Origin: Acidobacteriota bacterium | GTDB taxonomy: Bacteria > Acidobacteriota > Terriglobia > Acidiferrales > UBA7541 | Length of the DNA: 55,647 nt | Direction: 5' to 3' | Assembly (NCBI GenBank): GCA_003225295.1 | Contig: QHYZ01000115.1 | Coordinates: forward strand, 1-55,647 | Shown: positions 1 to 9,098 of the stretch, one piece after another | Layout: every line of letters starts with the position of its first letter | Numbering within the stretch: position 1 is the first letter of the stretch | The notes under the pieces: generated by a model | Database searches by the model: none | The model's input: the letters and a program-made list of their open reading frames with translations, nothing else | What the model was told of the DNA's origin: nothing | Position numbers and translations under genes: made by a program

Positions 1-132
1 GCCGTTCGCGCACTGAGCAGGCGCCGAGGGGAAGCGGGGCTGGCGCCGCTTCCTCCGCTTTACTCTAAGGTATTGACCGCGCGGCGCACGAGAGCGATAC
101 TCCGGGTGCCAGCAGGGAATGAGGAGTAGAGG

Positions 133-372
133 ATGAACCAAACTGCACGAGTTGCCGCACGCGGGGCCGCGCTGCTGGCGGCGCTGGCCGCTCCGGCGTT
201 TGCGTACGCGCAGAATTGCGCGCTCTGCTATACCCAGGCGGCGGGCGCCGGCTCTCGCATGATTGCCGCGCTTAAGAGTGGAATCCTGATTCTGGTCGCT
301 CCTCCCATGCTGATCTGCCTGGGCATCGCCTGGATGGCCTACAAGAAGCAGAACCAGTTCAACGAAGAGTAA
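133..372 (+). CDS. Small secreted/membrane protein with CxxC motif
   Basis: A 79-residue protein of unknown function. Residues 1-26 form a signal peptide or first membrane segment (ALLAALAAPAFAYAQ). A Cys-Ala-Leu-Cys pair follows at residues 29-32, then one hydrophobic helix at about 49-69 and a short charged tail. The architecture suggests a small envelope protein with a redox-active or metal-binding cysteine pair outside the membrane. A GAGGAG-type ribosome site precedes the ATG. The gene stands alone here, because the sequence upstream is at the window edge. Small proteins of this kind often sit near respiratory-chain genes in this phylum, but nothing in the window shows that. The frame and start look sound; the function is unknown. 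Confidence 0.7.
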   Translation: MNQTARVAARGAALLAALAAPAFAYAQNCALCYTQAAGAGSRMIAALKSGILILVAPPMLICLGIAWMAYKKQNQFNEE

Positions 373-751
373 ACCGGAATCGTTCCCGGCAGGCGGCTCA
401 TTTCCGATGAGAACCACTGGGTTCAAGTAACACTTCAAGAATCGCGCCGCGCTACCCCCACTCGGCTGTTTTGTGGAATCGCTTGATGGCAAAAGAGTTG
501 TAAGACACTCTTTACGCAAGAAGTGGAAGAGCGGGCAAACGGGGCCCTCACGGTAATGGCCGCGAACGCGGTTTTGTGAACTGGCAAACACACGGTAAGT
601 TAGCTTGAATCTATGACAACCCGCAAGGATGGGCACGCGCAGTACAAATTCAGGAAAAGTCAAAAGCCCCAGGTGCCACCACTCGGTCGGGCAAGTGGGC
701 ACCGACACTTGGCCATGCCCCATCTGGTATTATGCGCACCGGTGAGTGGGA
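373..751. other. Intergenic region
   Basis: I see no convincing gene in these roughly 380 bases. Apart from the weak hairpin at 560-575 there is nothing I can assign. The promoter of the downstream SDR gene should lie in the right half, but no clear -35/-10 pair stands out. Confidence 0.5.
560..575 (+). terminator. Possible Rho-independent terminator
   Basis: A perfect 5-bp GC stem (CCGCG / CGCGG) with a 2-nt loop is followed by TTTT. It lies about 190 nt after the small CxxC gene and could end that transcript. The stem and the T-run are both short. Confidence 0.35.
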
Positions 752-1780
752 ATGGGTAAAGTGCCGAAGAAAGTCTTGAAAGGCAAGGTCGCGCTGGTTG
801 CCGGAGCGACCCGCGGGGCCGGCCGAGGGATTGCGATCGCATTGGGAGAGGCAGGTGCCACCGTTTATTGCACCGGCCGCAGTTCACGAAAACGAACACG
901 TGGAAGGCCCGCTACGCCTGGCCGGCCTGAAACGATCGAAGAGACTGCTGAACTGGTCACGGCCGCCGGCGGCCGCGGCATTCCCGTAAGGGTTGATCAC
1001 ACCAAGCTTGCGGATGTGAAAAAGCTGGTCGCCGGTATCAAACGGCGCGACCAGGGACTGGACATTCTAGTCAATGACGTGTGGGGCGGCGACGCGCTCA
1101 CGGAATTCGGCAAGCCCTTCTGGACCGTCAACCTCGATAACGGCCTGCGCATGCTGAAGCAGGCCATCCATTCGCACATCATCACTTCCCACTACGCCGT
1201 TCCGCTGATGCTGGCCCGAGGAAGAGAAAGAAGAAGAGGACGAGGTATTATTTTCGAAATCACCGATGGGGATGCTTTTTACTACCGCGGGAACATTTTT
1301 TATGACCTGGTGAAGATTTCCGTCATCCGGCTGGCCTTCGCCATGGCCCGCGAGCTGCGCAAACGCGACATTGTTTCCGTGGCTTTAACTCCGGGCTTTT
1401 TGCGTTCCGAAAGGGTACTAGAGCATTTTGGAGTCACCGAGGCCAATTGGAAGGAGGCCGGGAAGAATAAGGGCGCGAATGTGAACTCCAAGGATCAAAA
1501 TGACTCTCCCCAGGATTTCCTGGTGTCAGAATCGCCCAGGTACATAGGCCGGGCGGTGGTAGCGCTTGCGGCAGATCCGAAGGTGGACAAGAAGAACGGA
1601 CGGGTTTTCAGTTCCTGGGCGCTGGCCCGGGAGTACGGTTTTAGCGACCTCGACGGCACGCGGCCGCAGTGGGGCAACCATGCCAGGAAGAAGTACGGAA
1701 AATACAAAATCTGCGATGAGCGATTTTATTCCTACTGGGTTCCCGGCCTTGTAGAGTTGATTTTCCCGGATTGGTTTTGA
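752..1780 (+). CDS. SDR family NAD(P)-dependent oxidoreductase
   Basis: A short-chain dehydrogenase/reductase of about 342 residues, longer than the usual 250. The N-terminal Rossmann fold carries the nucleotide site AGATRGAGRG right after the first strand (GKVALV). The conserved Asn-Asn-Ala-Gly position reads NDVWGGD, which is atypical. The catalytic Tyr-x3-Lys is present as YDLVK. An insert rich in basic residues (RGRERRRGRG) and a longer C-terminal part distinguish it from small SDRs. A GTG two codons upstream is an alternative start; neither has a strong ribosome site. The substrate cannot be read from the sequence. It is a single gene with no obvious operon partner. Confidence 0.85.
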   Translation: MGKVPKKVLKGKVALVAGATRGAGRGIAIALGEAGATVYCTGRSSRKRTRGRPATPGRPETIEETAELVTAAGGRGIPVRVDHTKLADVKKLVAGIKRRDQGLDILVNDVWGGDALTEFGKPFWTVNLDNGLRMLKQAIHSHIITSHYAVPLMLARGRERRRGRGIIFEITDGDAFYYRGNIFYDLVKISVIRLAFAMARELRKRDIVSVALTPGFLRSERVLEHFGVTEANWKEAGKNKGANVNSKDQNDSPQDFLVSESPRYIGRAVVALAADPKVDKKNGRVFSSWALAREYGFSDLDGTRPQWGNHARKKYGKYKICDERFYSYWVPGLVELIFPDWF

Positions 1781-2028
1781 TCGTAAACGCGTGCCCACCC
1801 TCGGTGAGCGTTTACCCCGGCTCCCGTCGAGGAGGGTGGGAGAACGCTCCGAGGCCGCGAACTCTTAAGAACCAGCAAGTCAACAAACCAGGACCCACAC
1901 GCAATACACAGTCCCATTCTCCATTCATGTTTCCTCACAGCTTCAAACGGCGTATGGAGTACCCAGCCAGAATCCCTCCGTTGCGGCCGGGTTGACAGGA
2001 AAGGCAGAGGAGGGCATGGCCAAATCTT

Positions 2029-2997
2029 TCAATACACCTCGAGATCATGGCCGATCACCACTTTTCCGTGATAGGTCTTCTGAATCTCGCGTAGCAATTG
2101 TTCGTCGGGGATGCGGCCGTGCGGTCCGCGCCCGGAGGTGTGATACACGACCAAGATGCCCGGTTTTGTGCGATTGGCAATTTCCGCTAGTTCGCTGGTC
2201 GAGGTGTGATACTTCGCACGGTACGTTTTGTAGTCGGGCATGATCAAGACACTCTCCGGCGAATAGGTCTCGTGGATCAGCACGTCGCACGGCTGGCAAT
2301 GCGCCACGATCTCTTCGCTCGGGCTGGTGTCCCCGGAAATCACAACGCTTTTCCCCGGCGTATCGAACCGGTAGCCAAAGGCTTCCGGCCACTGCCCGTG
2401 GGGCACGCGAAAGGCCGTCACCGTCATGCGCTCGTCCTTGTACACGAAGCCCGACTTCACGTCGTGCGCTCGCACAACCAGGGCGTTCCGCTGCTCCAGC
2501 CCCTTGGTACGAATTTCGATGTCCTGCCGCCATGCCTCCAGCACGTGTTTGGTCATCTCCTCCAAACCTTCGGGCCCGTACACATCCAATTCCGTGCGCC
2601 CCATCACCCAGGGCGTCAGGATCAGATCCGGATAACCCGCGGTGTGGTCGGAATGCAGATGGGTGAGGAAGGCCACCTTCAAATTCGTCGATTCCAGCTC
2701 CGGCGTGCCCTTTTCCGCGGCCGCCGCCGCGCGCCGCACCACTCCCGGCCCAAAGTCCACGAGGTAGGCTCGTTCGCCCACCACAATCGCCGTCGCCGGC
2801 CCCGAGCGGTCCGGATAAGGCCGCGGCGTCCCCGTCCCCAGCAGCACCACCTTGGTTTGTGTTCTTTCCGCGCTGAGCGTTTGCGCCTTGTTCTGGCTTT
2901 GCCCTACCGCCACCGTACCGGGCGTCACCGCAAACACCGGTAGCACAAAAGTTGCAACCGCTCGCCAGCGGCTCCCGCGGTATCGCTGGTTCTGCAT
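2029..2997 (-). CDS. Secreted MBL-fold metallo-hydrolase (RNase Z/arylsulfatase-like)
   Basis: A metallo-beta-lactamase-fold hydrolase of 322 residues with an N-terminal signal peptide (hydrophobic run ATFVLPVFAVTPGTVAVG). The zinc-binding motif is THLHSDH, followed by a GDTSPS element and HETYS, an arrangement seen in the RNase Z/AtsA branch. A periplasmic or extracellular location argues against tRNA processing and for hydrolysis of a small ester or phosphodiester. The start is chosen at 2997 because AGGGAGGACGTG lies directly upstream; a longer upstream frame to 3105 has no signal peptide at its N-terminus. The gene is monocistronic and divergent from the Dabb gene. The substrate is unknown. 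Confidence 0.85.
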   Translation of the reverse strand: MQNQRYRGSRWRAVATFVLPVFAVTPGTVAVGQSQNKAQTLSAERTQTKVVLLGTGTPRPYPDRSGPATAIVVGERAYLVDFGPGVVRRAAAAAEKGTPELESTNLKVAFLTHLHSDHTAGYPDLILTPWVMGRTELDVYGPEGLEEMTKHVLEAWRQDIEIRTKGLEQRNALVVRAHDVKSGFVYKDERMTVTAFRVPHGQWPEAFGYRFDTPGKSVVISGDTSPSEEIVAHCQPCDVLIHETYSPESVLIMPDYKTYRAKYHTSTSELAEIANRTKPGILVVYHTSGRGPHGRIPDEQLLREIQKTYHGKVVIGHDLEVY

Positions 2998-3157
2998 CAC
3001 GTCCTCCCTTGGTTTCCTCAGGTCGTGGGAAAGTGCCCGAATTGTATGCTCTGATCTGATCTGCGGTCGAGAAAATTTGGAGGAATTCCATCGGCCGCCT
3101 CCCAAGCTGGCGATTAAATTGTCATCCGATTTGGCTGCCGTCGGTTACCATACCGGC

Positions 3158-3445
3158 ATGGTTGTCCATACTTTTGCTTTTCGGTGGAAGGCGGGCGTGC
3201 GTGAGGATCAGAAGGTTCGCGCGCTAGCGGAGATTCGTGGACTACAGGGGCAGATTCCCGGGCTGCTGGAAACCTGGGTCGGTGTCAACGTGTCATCTCG
3301 CTCGCAGGGATATGAGCTTGGCGGGGTCATGAAATTCTCCGACCGATCTGCGTTAGACAGGTACGGTGCACATCCAATTCATCAGCAGTTGCTCCAATGG
3401 CTGATGCCGCTTATTGATGCTCTCGAAATAGATTTTGAAGCCTGA
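3158..3445 (+). CDS. Dabb family (stress-responsive A/B barrel) protein
   Basis: A 95-residue ferredoxin-like barrel protein. It begins MVVHTFAFRWKAGV and contains the ALAEIRGLQGQIPGL helix and VNVSSRSQGYELGGVMKF strands expected of Dabb domains, which form small dimeric alpha/beta barrels of poorly defined function. The open frame extends further upstream, but that part overlaps the divergent metallo-hydrolase and reads as noise, so the ATG at 3158 is preferred. It is single-domain and cytosolic. About 160 bp separate it from the divergent neighbour, so both promoters probably lie there. Confidence 0.8.
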   Translation: MVVHTFAFRWKAGVREDQKVRALAEIRGLQGQIPGLLETWVGVNVSSRSQGYELGGVMKFSDRSALDRYGAHPIHQQLLQWLMPLIDALEIDFEA

Positions 3446-3710
3446 TCGAGCCAGCGCAACCCTGCCGGATTTCCATATGAAGTCTCCATAGGTTTCGATA
3501 GTTTATGAGAATTGGAGTGCGCGAGGTCGGCGAGGGACTTGTAATTTGTTTTGCTGCAATGATTTGAGATTTTGCACCGAGCAGAAGGAAGTGGCAGCCG
3601 CTTTGCGGCAAGTCCTTCGTTCTGTGGTGGAGCGGGACGCCTAGCCTCGGGAGAGGGTGGGTAGCCCGCTCCAGTCCTGTCCTCTCCCTACCCTGCTGGT
3701 TCCTTTGCGC

Positions 3711-4613
3711 CTACTCCTTTTGGGCGAGCAGGGAATGGCGGACGGCTTCCAGCTCTTTCTTTTTGGCCTTGTCCACTTCTGGGAAAGAAAGATGGAGTTC
3801 GTCGAGCGCCTGGATAATCGCGGAGGCCACGATCAGTCGCGTAAACCACTTGTTGTCCGCGGGAACCACGAACCAAGGCGCATGCTTCGTGGCCGTATTC
3901 TGGATCATCTCCTCGTACGCTTCCTGGTAATCCTTCCAGAAGCCTCGTTCGTTGACGTCCGCCATGGAGAACTTCCAGTTCTTTTTCGAATCCTCCAGGC
4001 GCTCGAGGAACCGTTTCTTTTGCTCTTCTTTTGAAACGTGCAGGAAGAATTTCCGAATCACTACTCCATTTCGAGTCAAGTACTCTTCGAATCCGTTGAT
4101 GTCCTCGTAGCGTTGGTCCCAGATATGCTTCGTGACCAGGTCGTCGGGCAGTTTTTGGGCTCTCAAGAACGGTGGATGGACGCGCACGACGAGAACTTCT
4201 TCGTAGTAGGAGCGATTGAAAATGCCGATTTTGCCTCGTTCCGGAATGCACTTATGCGATCGCCAGAGGTAATCGTGGTCCAACTCTTCGTTGCTCGGTG
4301 ACTTGAAGGCGTGAACGGCACATCCTTGCGGATTCACGCCGGACATGACGTGCTTGATCACGCCATCTTTGCCTGCGGCGTCCATGGCCTGAAGGACGAT
4401 CAGAACCGCGCAGCGGTCTTGCGCGTAGAGTTTCTCCTGCAGGTGGTTAAGGACGCCTTCGCGCGCATCGAGAATATTTTGCGCGTGTTGTTTGTTTTTG
4501 ACCCCGGTCGTGGCAGCGGGGTCCCAATCCCTCAGTCGAAACTTCTCGCCCTTCGTAACGCAAAAGGGTTCCGCCAAGCGCGAGGCTTCCTTGATGAGTT
4601 TGTCGTGTTTCAT
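3711..4613 (-). CDS. ppk2: Polyphosphate kinase 2 family protein
   Basis: A 300-residue PPK2-family nucleotide phosphotransferase that uses polyphosphate to phosphorylate nucleoside mono- or diphosphates. The Walker A-like segment QAMDAAGKDG lies at about residues 75-84, the Walker B/lid region GKIGIFNRSYYEEVLV at about 127-142, and HKCIPERG between them. The length fits a single-domain PPK2. The family assignment is strong, but substrate class (AMP versus ADP/GDP) cannot be decided safely from reading alone. It lies 30 bp downstream of the Omp85 gene on the same strand, so the two may be co-transcribed, although no functional link is evident. Confidence 0.93.
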   Translation of the reverse strand: MKHDKLIKEASRLAEPFCVTKGEKFRLRDWDPAATTGVKNKQHAQNILDAREGVLNHLQEKLYAQDRCAVLIVLQAMDAAGKDGVIKHVMSGVNPQGCAVHAFKSPSNEELDHDYLWRSHKCIPERGKIGIFNRSYYEEVLVVRVHPPFLRAQKLPDDLVTKHIWDQRYEDINGFEEYLTRNGVVIRKFFLHVSKEEQKKRFLERLEDSKKNWKFSMADVNERGFWKDYQEAYEEMIQNTATKHAPWFVVPADNKWFTRLIVASAIIQALDELHLSFPEVDKAKKKELEAVRHSLLAQKE

Positions 4614-4643
4614 GGCTTCCGCAGTGTAGTACAGACGTGGCGG

Positions 4644-7193
4644 TCAGAACAGCGCGCCAAGCCCCCAGCCGAAGGCGGAGAAACGGTTGCGAGCGTGGAA
4701 GAGGGAATTGTCCGAGAGGAAAAAGAATCGGTTCATACGCAGGATATTTACAGCGTAATAGGCTCGAACGGGAACCTCAACGCCGGGTGGGGTCCAGCGA
4801 AGTTCGATTCCTGCGGAGCCGTGAAGCACGCCGTTCGTGGCGCCCAGAAGGACCAGCTTGGTGGGGCCCAGCCAGTTGGGAAGCAGCAAACCGGAGCCCA
4901 GGTCGAAGAAGGCCGCGGCTTCCGTCCCGACAGCGAGTGGGAAGCGGTATTCGGCGTTGGCTGCGCTAACGAGATTTGCGCCCGAGGGCGAAGCGGAATA
5001 GGTTGTTACGCCACTCGGTGCGCTCCTGGTCGTTACCGCCCACGGGCCTAGTTCCCCGGCACGAAGCCCGCGCACGAGTTCATCGCTTGAGAAGAGACGC
5101 GCATAAAAGGGCATGTTGCCGCGATAGCTGCCTGCGCCGCTGAAGGTCGTGCCAAAGGCCCACGCGCCAGCCGGGGCGAAAAACGGGTCGCGGAAAATGC
5201 GGCCGTATTCGGCAGAGGAATGGACCATGTTCTCGCCACCGCCGAGCCATCCTCCGGAGGCGGAATTCACGAAGAAGATGCGCTCACTTCCTGTGTCGCG
5301 GGACCAGCCGAAACCTAGCGAGCGCCCGGAAACCTTCGATCGAATGCTTCCGAGCGTCACCCCGGGCACGTCGGTGGGAGAAGCGAGTGGATATTCAGTG
5401 GTTGTGCCCGAGAGGGTGTAGTTGACGCCCAGGGAGTCGGTGTCGGTCAAGGGGTAGGTCCAGGATACATTGATCCCTTCGCTACGGGAGGAGAAAAACG
5501 GTCCTTGCGGGCTGCTTGCGAACCGCGGGCGAATCACATTATTAAAAACCGAAAAAGCCAACGAGGCTCGCGTGCCAAAGATTCCTTCCTTTGCGAAGGT
5601 GAGCAGGAGCTGAAGGCTCCTTGGGCCGCCATCAAGTTGCGCCGAGAGGAGTTCCTCGCGATTCAACAGGTCGAAGACGGTGTAGGCGACACCCAGGGTG
5701 CTGCCGAATTGACCAGTGCCGCCTACCAGCGAGGCGCGCTGCTGGCCAATCTCTTCGAGGCGGATCGAGACGCGCGCGGTGTGAGTGGCTTGATCGAGCT
5801 GGACCCGAATATTTTCTTTGCGGATCGGCTTGAAGTATCCTGTCCTCGCTAAGCGCAAGAGACTGGTTTCGAGCGCGCGGTCATCGATCGGGCGGCCTTC
5901 ACGCAAGAGAATTCTGCGGCGCACGTAGTGGTCGCTGAATTTGTGCAGTCCAAGGAATTCGATGCGCTGCACGATGTACGGAGGTGCGTCGCTCACATCG
6001 AAGGCAACGCGCGCAGTGCGATTCTCAGGGTTGAAAGTTCGCATCGCGTCCACGGAACGGGAGGAAAGGGAATCGACCGCAGAACCCCTCGATTGAATGC
6101 GCGCCATCCACAATCGGCGCAACTTGTCTATCTCCTGCTCGGAAAAGGCGCCGCCTTCGTCCCGTTCAGGAAGATTGAGGGGTGATCGGCCGCGCTCTTT
6201 CGCGGCTTGCTGAAGAGCATCGGTCGCTGCGATAGATTCGAAGCGATAAAAAGGCCCAGCTTCGACCGGGATGGAAACGGATAGCCCCGCCAGCGCCAGC
6301 TCATGCGGCCAGGGAAGCCAGCGACGCGATGATTCGACGGACCGGGCGACTTGCACATTGCCGATTCGAGCTTCCGGAAATCCATGGTTTTGGTAGTACG
6401 TCAGGATACGCTGACGGTCTTCTTCAAACTTTTCGCGTGTAAATGCATTCTTGTCGCGCCACGAGGCGAGCGGTTTCCATGGCACGATGCTGCGCATTTG
6501 CCCGCGCAATAATCTTGTGGAGACTTGAGGGTGACCATCAAAGCTCACCCGGCGCACTCGCAACAAAGGGCCTTCGTTGATTTCGAATCGAACAGAAACC
6601 GTCGCGTTCTTGGCATCCTCTCGCCGGATTTGAACGCTTGCTTCCGGGTGACCCAGCGTATTCAGGCCGGAGCGAATTGCGAAGGCGATCCGTTGAAGCG
6701 CTGCTGGATCGGCCGGTCTTCCGATCCCGGGCACGAGTTTCCTCTCCTCGAGTATTTTTTCGATTTGCCGGCGAGAGAGCGGCCGGGAGCCGGAATACTC
6801 CACCTTGGAAACGAAAGGCAGCTCATCCAGATGAAAAATCAAAGTCATGCGTTTGGAGTTCTCAGGCGATGGCGGAGATGACGCAGTTGAAGACCTTGCC
6901 TCCACTTGAATCGATTCGAACCACCCCAGCCGCGCGAGGGCTCGGACGTCTTTGTCAATCATCGAGGGCTCGAATCGATCGCCCGGATGAGAAGCAATTT
7001 GAGCGGCGACGGCCGCGCGAGTGATGCGGCGTAATCCCGTGAAACGAAGCTCGTCGAGGATGGGAGCTTCCGCTGTTTTCACAGGCTCGCGAGGTGACGC
7101 GGCTGGCAGGCCATAACGCTGTGGGAAGACAGGAGTTGTGGCTAGCAGTAGCGTCCCGAAGTAAATCGCAGTCCTGAGACAAGTCACGACCAT
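4644..7193 (-). CDS. Omp85/BamA-TamA family outer-membrane protein
   Basis: An outer-membrane beta-barrel protein of about 849 residues. A signal peptide (AIYFGTLLLATTPVFPQ) is followed by POTRA-type repeats starting at DELRFTGLRRITRAAVAAQI, with further repeats around VSKVEYSGSRPLSRRQIEK and VQRIEFLGLHKFSDHYV. The C-terminal third is a 16-stranded Omp85-type barrel ending in Phe, as usual for BAM substrates. Proteins of this family insert or translocate outer-membrane proteins. With no bam, skp or lpx neighbours it may be an accessory paralogue rather than the essential BamA. The start at 7193 follows AAGGAG at unusually short spacing; a GTG four codons upstream is possible. It implies a diderm cell. 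Confidence 0.88.
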   Translation of the reverse strand: MVVTCLRTAIYFGTLLLATTPVFPQRYGLPAASPREPVKTAEAPILDELRFTGLRRITRAAVAAQIASHPGDRFEPSMIDKDVRALARLGWFESIQVEARSSTASSPPSPENSKRMTLIFHLDELPFVSKVEYSGSRPLSRRQIEKILEERKLVPGIGRPADPAALQRIAFAIRSGLNTLGHPEASVQIRREDAKNATVSVRFEINEGPLLRVRRVSFDGHPQVSTRLLRGQMRSIVPWKPLASWRDKNAFTREKFEEDRQRILTYYQNHGFPEARIGNVQVARSVESSRRWLPWPHELALAGLSVSIPVEAGPFYRFESIAATDALQQAAKERGRSPLNLPERDEGGAFSEQEIDKLRRLWMARIQSRGSAVDSLSSRSVDAMRTFNPENRTARVAFDVSDAPPYIVQRIEFLGLHKFSDHYVRRRILLREGRPIDDRALETSLLRLARTGYFKPIRKENIRVQLDQATHTARVSIRLEEIGQQRASLVGGTGQFGSTLGVAYTVFDLLNREELLSAQLDGGPRSLQLLLTFAKEGIFGTRASLAFSVFNNVIRPRFASSPQGPFFSSRSEGINVSWTYPLTDTDSLGVNYTLSGTTTEYPLASPTDVPGVTLGSIRSKVSGRSLGFGWSRDTGSERIFFVNSASGGWLGGGENMVHSSAEYGRIFRDPFFAPAGAWAFGTTFSGAGSYRGNMPFYARLFSSDELVRGLRAGELGPWAVTTRSAPSGVTTYSASPSGANLVSAANAEYRFPLAVGTEAAAFFDLGSGLLLPNWLGPTKLVLLGATNGVLHGSAGIELRWTPPGVEVPVRAYYAVNILRMNRFFFLSDNSLFHARNRFSAFGWGLGALF

Positions 7194-7253
7194 CTCTCCT
7201 TGCACCGAGGAGGATGAGTGAACGGATGACTGCGGTGGCCGCCGGGTTGTCTG

Positions 7254-7424
7254 CTAGGAAAAGCGCGGTGGTGCAAAGACAACAGTTATGAAACAACCCA
7301 GGACCGCAGCGCATCCAGCGACAACGTGCTTGATGGGTGTCTTCGTCGAGGAACCGCTGTTGCCTTGTGCGCATGCTGCGTACACGGGCAAAAGCGTCAT
7401 GACCGAAGCGGCCACAACGGCCAT
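7254..7424 (-). CDS. Possible small membrane protein
   Basis: A 56-residue candidate. It begins MAVVAASVMTLLPVYAACAQ, which looks like a signal peptide, continues with a short Ser/Gly/Lys stretch, and ends in one hydrophobic helix (HVVAGCAAVLGCFITVVF). The same signal-peptide plus single-helix layout occurs in the first gene of the window. The ribosome site is weak and I recognise no family. It could equally be chance reading of the divergent promoter region between the Omp85 and permease genes. Confidence 0.35.
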   Translation of the reverse strand: MAVVAASVMTLLPVYAACAQGNSGSSTKTPIKHVVAGCAAVLGCFITVVFAPPRFS

Positions 7425-7662
7425 AGCTCTGGTAATGCAGTGATGCGTAGAAAGGCTTTCCTTGGAATTCTCAGTCTTGAACAACAAATGGAACCACAGC
7501 GGACGGACGCACTTACGGGGAGGTGCGGACTCGAAGGCGTCGCTGCCCGTTCTTCCGGCGCACGAAGTTCTAAGCCCCCTTTGTTGGAGGTAGGTTAAGG
7601 GCCCGTCAAAACTGATGGCGCAAACACCGATGCTGTATAGAATCGAGGCGCACCCGGGGACC

Positions 7663-8976
7663 ATGACTACACTCGCGCGCAAACTCCGCCTCGCCGATTA
7701 CTTCGCGCTCGCATTTGGCACGATGGTCGGCGCCGGATGGCTAGTCCTGATGGACGACTGGCTGGGACGCAGCGGGCCGCTCGGCGCGATTCTGGGTTTT
7801 GCCCTTGGGGGAGTTTTGTTGTTGCCCGTCGGCTACGTTTATGGCCAATGGGTGCAGCGGCTTCCGGACGCTGCTGGCGAGGCCGCCTACACTGCTGAGG
7901 TTTTTCCGCCGGTTGTTAGTTATTTCACCGGGTGGATGATGCTGCTAGCGTACTTCATCGTGTGCCCGTGGGAAGCGGTTGCCGTGGGGAAACTTGCGGC
8001 GTACATCTTTCCATCGCTGAATTCGCTCGAACTGTATCGAGTCGCGGGGCAGCCGGTTTTCCTGCCGCGTCTGGCGTTGGGCATCGGGCTTACGATTTTT
8101 CTCGCGGTGCTCAACTACCGGGGCATCCGTTGGAGCGCCAGTTTTCAGAACTGGACGACGGGGATCGTGCTCTTACTCTTCGTTCTCCTCTTGGGCATCA
8201 GCGCCGTTCGTGGCGCTCCTGCCAATTTTCATCCCGCGTTTCGCACGACGCCCTTCGTATCAATCCTGCTCACACTCCAGATCGTGCCGTATTTCATGAC
8301 CGGATTTGAATCGGTGCCTAAGGTGGCGGAGGAAGCTCATCCGGGATTTCGCTCGACAGGATTTTTTCGCGCAATCATGATGGCACTTCTCGTGGGTGCG
8401 GGTTTTTACGTCCTCGCCGTTGCCGCGGTGGCCTACGTTTCGCGGTGGCAAGGATTGATCGGAAAACGATTCGCAACAGCGATCGCGTTTGAACAGGCGC
8501 TGGGAGCGCAGTGGCCGGTTCGATTGGTTCTGATCATGGCCCTCTTCGGACTATTGCAATGTTTCAATGGCAATTTCGTAGCATCCAGCCGTTTGTTGTT
8601 CGCCTATGGCCGCCGCCGAACGATCCATCCGCGCTTTGGCGAAGTTCACGAAAAATTCCTGACACCGAGCGTCGCGATCCTCGGGATTACCGCAGGAACG
8701 CTGGCCGCTCTTCTGCTGGGCGATGCGCTCCTCGTTCCCGTCACCGAAGTGGGCTCGATGGCGTCGGCCTTAGGATGGTTCGCAGCCTGCCTCTCCTTCT
8801 GGATGGTGGAGAAGCGAGCATCGATGCGGATCGTGACCGGGCTGGCGATTGCCGTCTCCTTGTTGCTTTTCCTGATGAAAGTCTTGCCCGCATTCCCCGG
8901 GCACTTTTCGCCCCCTGAATGGATCGCCTTCGGCATGTGGGTCGGTCTCGGTTTTATCCTACGTGCCCGGAGTTAA
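7663..8976 (+). CDS. APC superfamily amino-acid permease
   Basis: An integral membrane transporter of about 437 residues with roughly 12 hydrophobic segments. The first segment, YFALAFGTMVGAGWLV, carries the unwound Gly-rich motif of APC-fold helix 1. The substrate is probably an amino acid or amine; nothing in the sequence fixes it. An upstream ATG at 7615 would add 16 residues. I prefer 7663 because the predicted N-terminus MTTLARKLRLADYFAL resembles typical family starts and GGGG lies just upstream. It is monocistronic, divergent from the Omp85 gene and upstream of lgt. Confidence 0.85.
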   Translation: MTTLARKLRLADYFALAFGTMVGAGWLVLMDDWLGRSGPLGAILGFALGGVLLLPVGYVYGQWVQRLPDAAGEAAYTAEVFPPVVSYFTGWMMLLAYFIVCPWEAVAVGKLAAYIFPSLNSLELYRVAGQPVFLPRLALGIGLTIFLAVLNYRGIRWSASFQNWTTGIVLLLFVLLLGISAVRGAPANFHPAFRTTPFVSILLTLQIVPYFMTGFESVPKVAEEAHPGFRSTGFFRAIMMALLVGAGFYVLAVAAVAYVSRWQGLIGKRFATAIAFEQALGAQWPVRLVLIMALFGLLQCFNGNFVASSRLLFAYGRRRTIHPRFGEVHEKFLTPSVAILGITAGTLAALLLGDALLVPVTEVGSMASALGWFAACLSFWMVEKRASMRIVTGLAIAVSLLLFLMKVLPAFPGHFSPPEWIAFGMWVGLGFILRARS

Positions 8977-9098
8977 GGGGCAATTCCGTTCTGGTAGCTT
9001 CAGCAACGGCGAGGGAGAAATCATCTTCGAATAATAGCGGGGTTCGAGCCGGAGTGAACCCTCGTGTATACTTTTGAAGGCGACGTACTCTACCACCG

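Noticed and set aside
1783-1815. GTAAACG / CGTTTAC inverted repeat after the SDR gene
   Set aside because: Seven pairs over a 19-nt loop with no U-tract; too weak to call a terminator or operator.
2206-2943. A 245-codon plus-strand frame opposite the metallo-hydrolase
   Set aside because: Arg/His-rich shadow of a GC-rich gene; no ribosome site and no recognisable domain.
5505-5852. Plus-strand frames within the Omp85 gene
   Set aside because: Overlap a well-supported barrel protein and show only shadow composition.
7425-7682. Upstream extension of the small minus-strand frame to 142 residues
   Set aside because: The extra N-terminal part overlaps the permease start region and reads as random; only the last 56 codons look protein-like.
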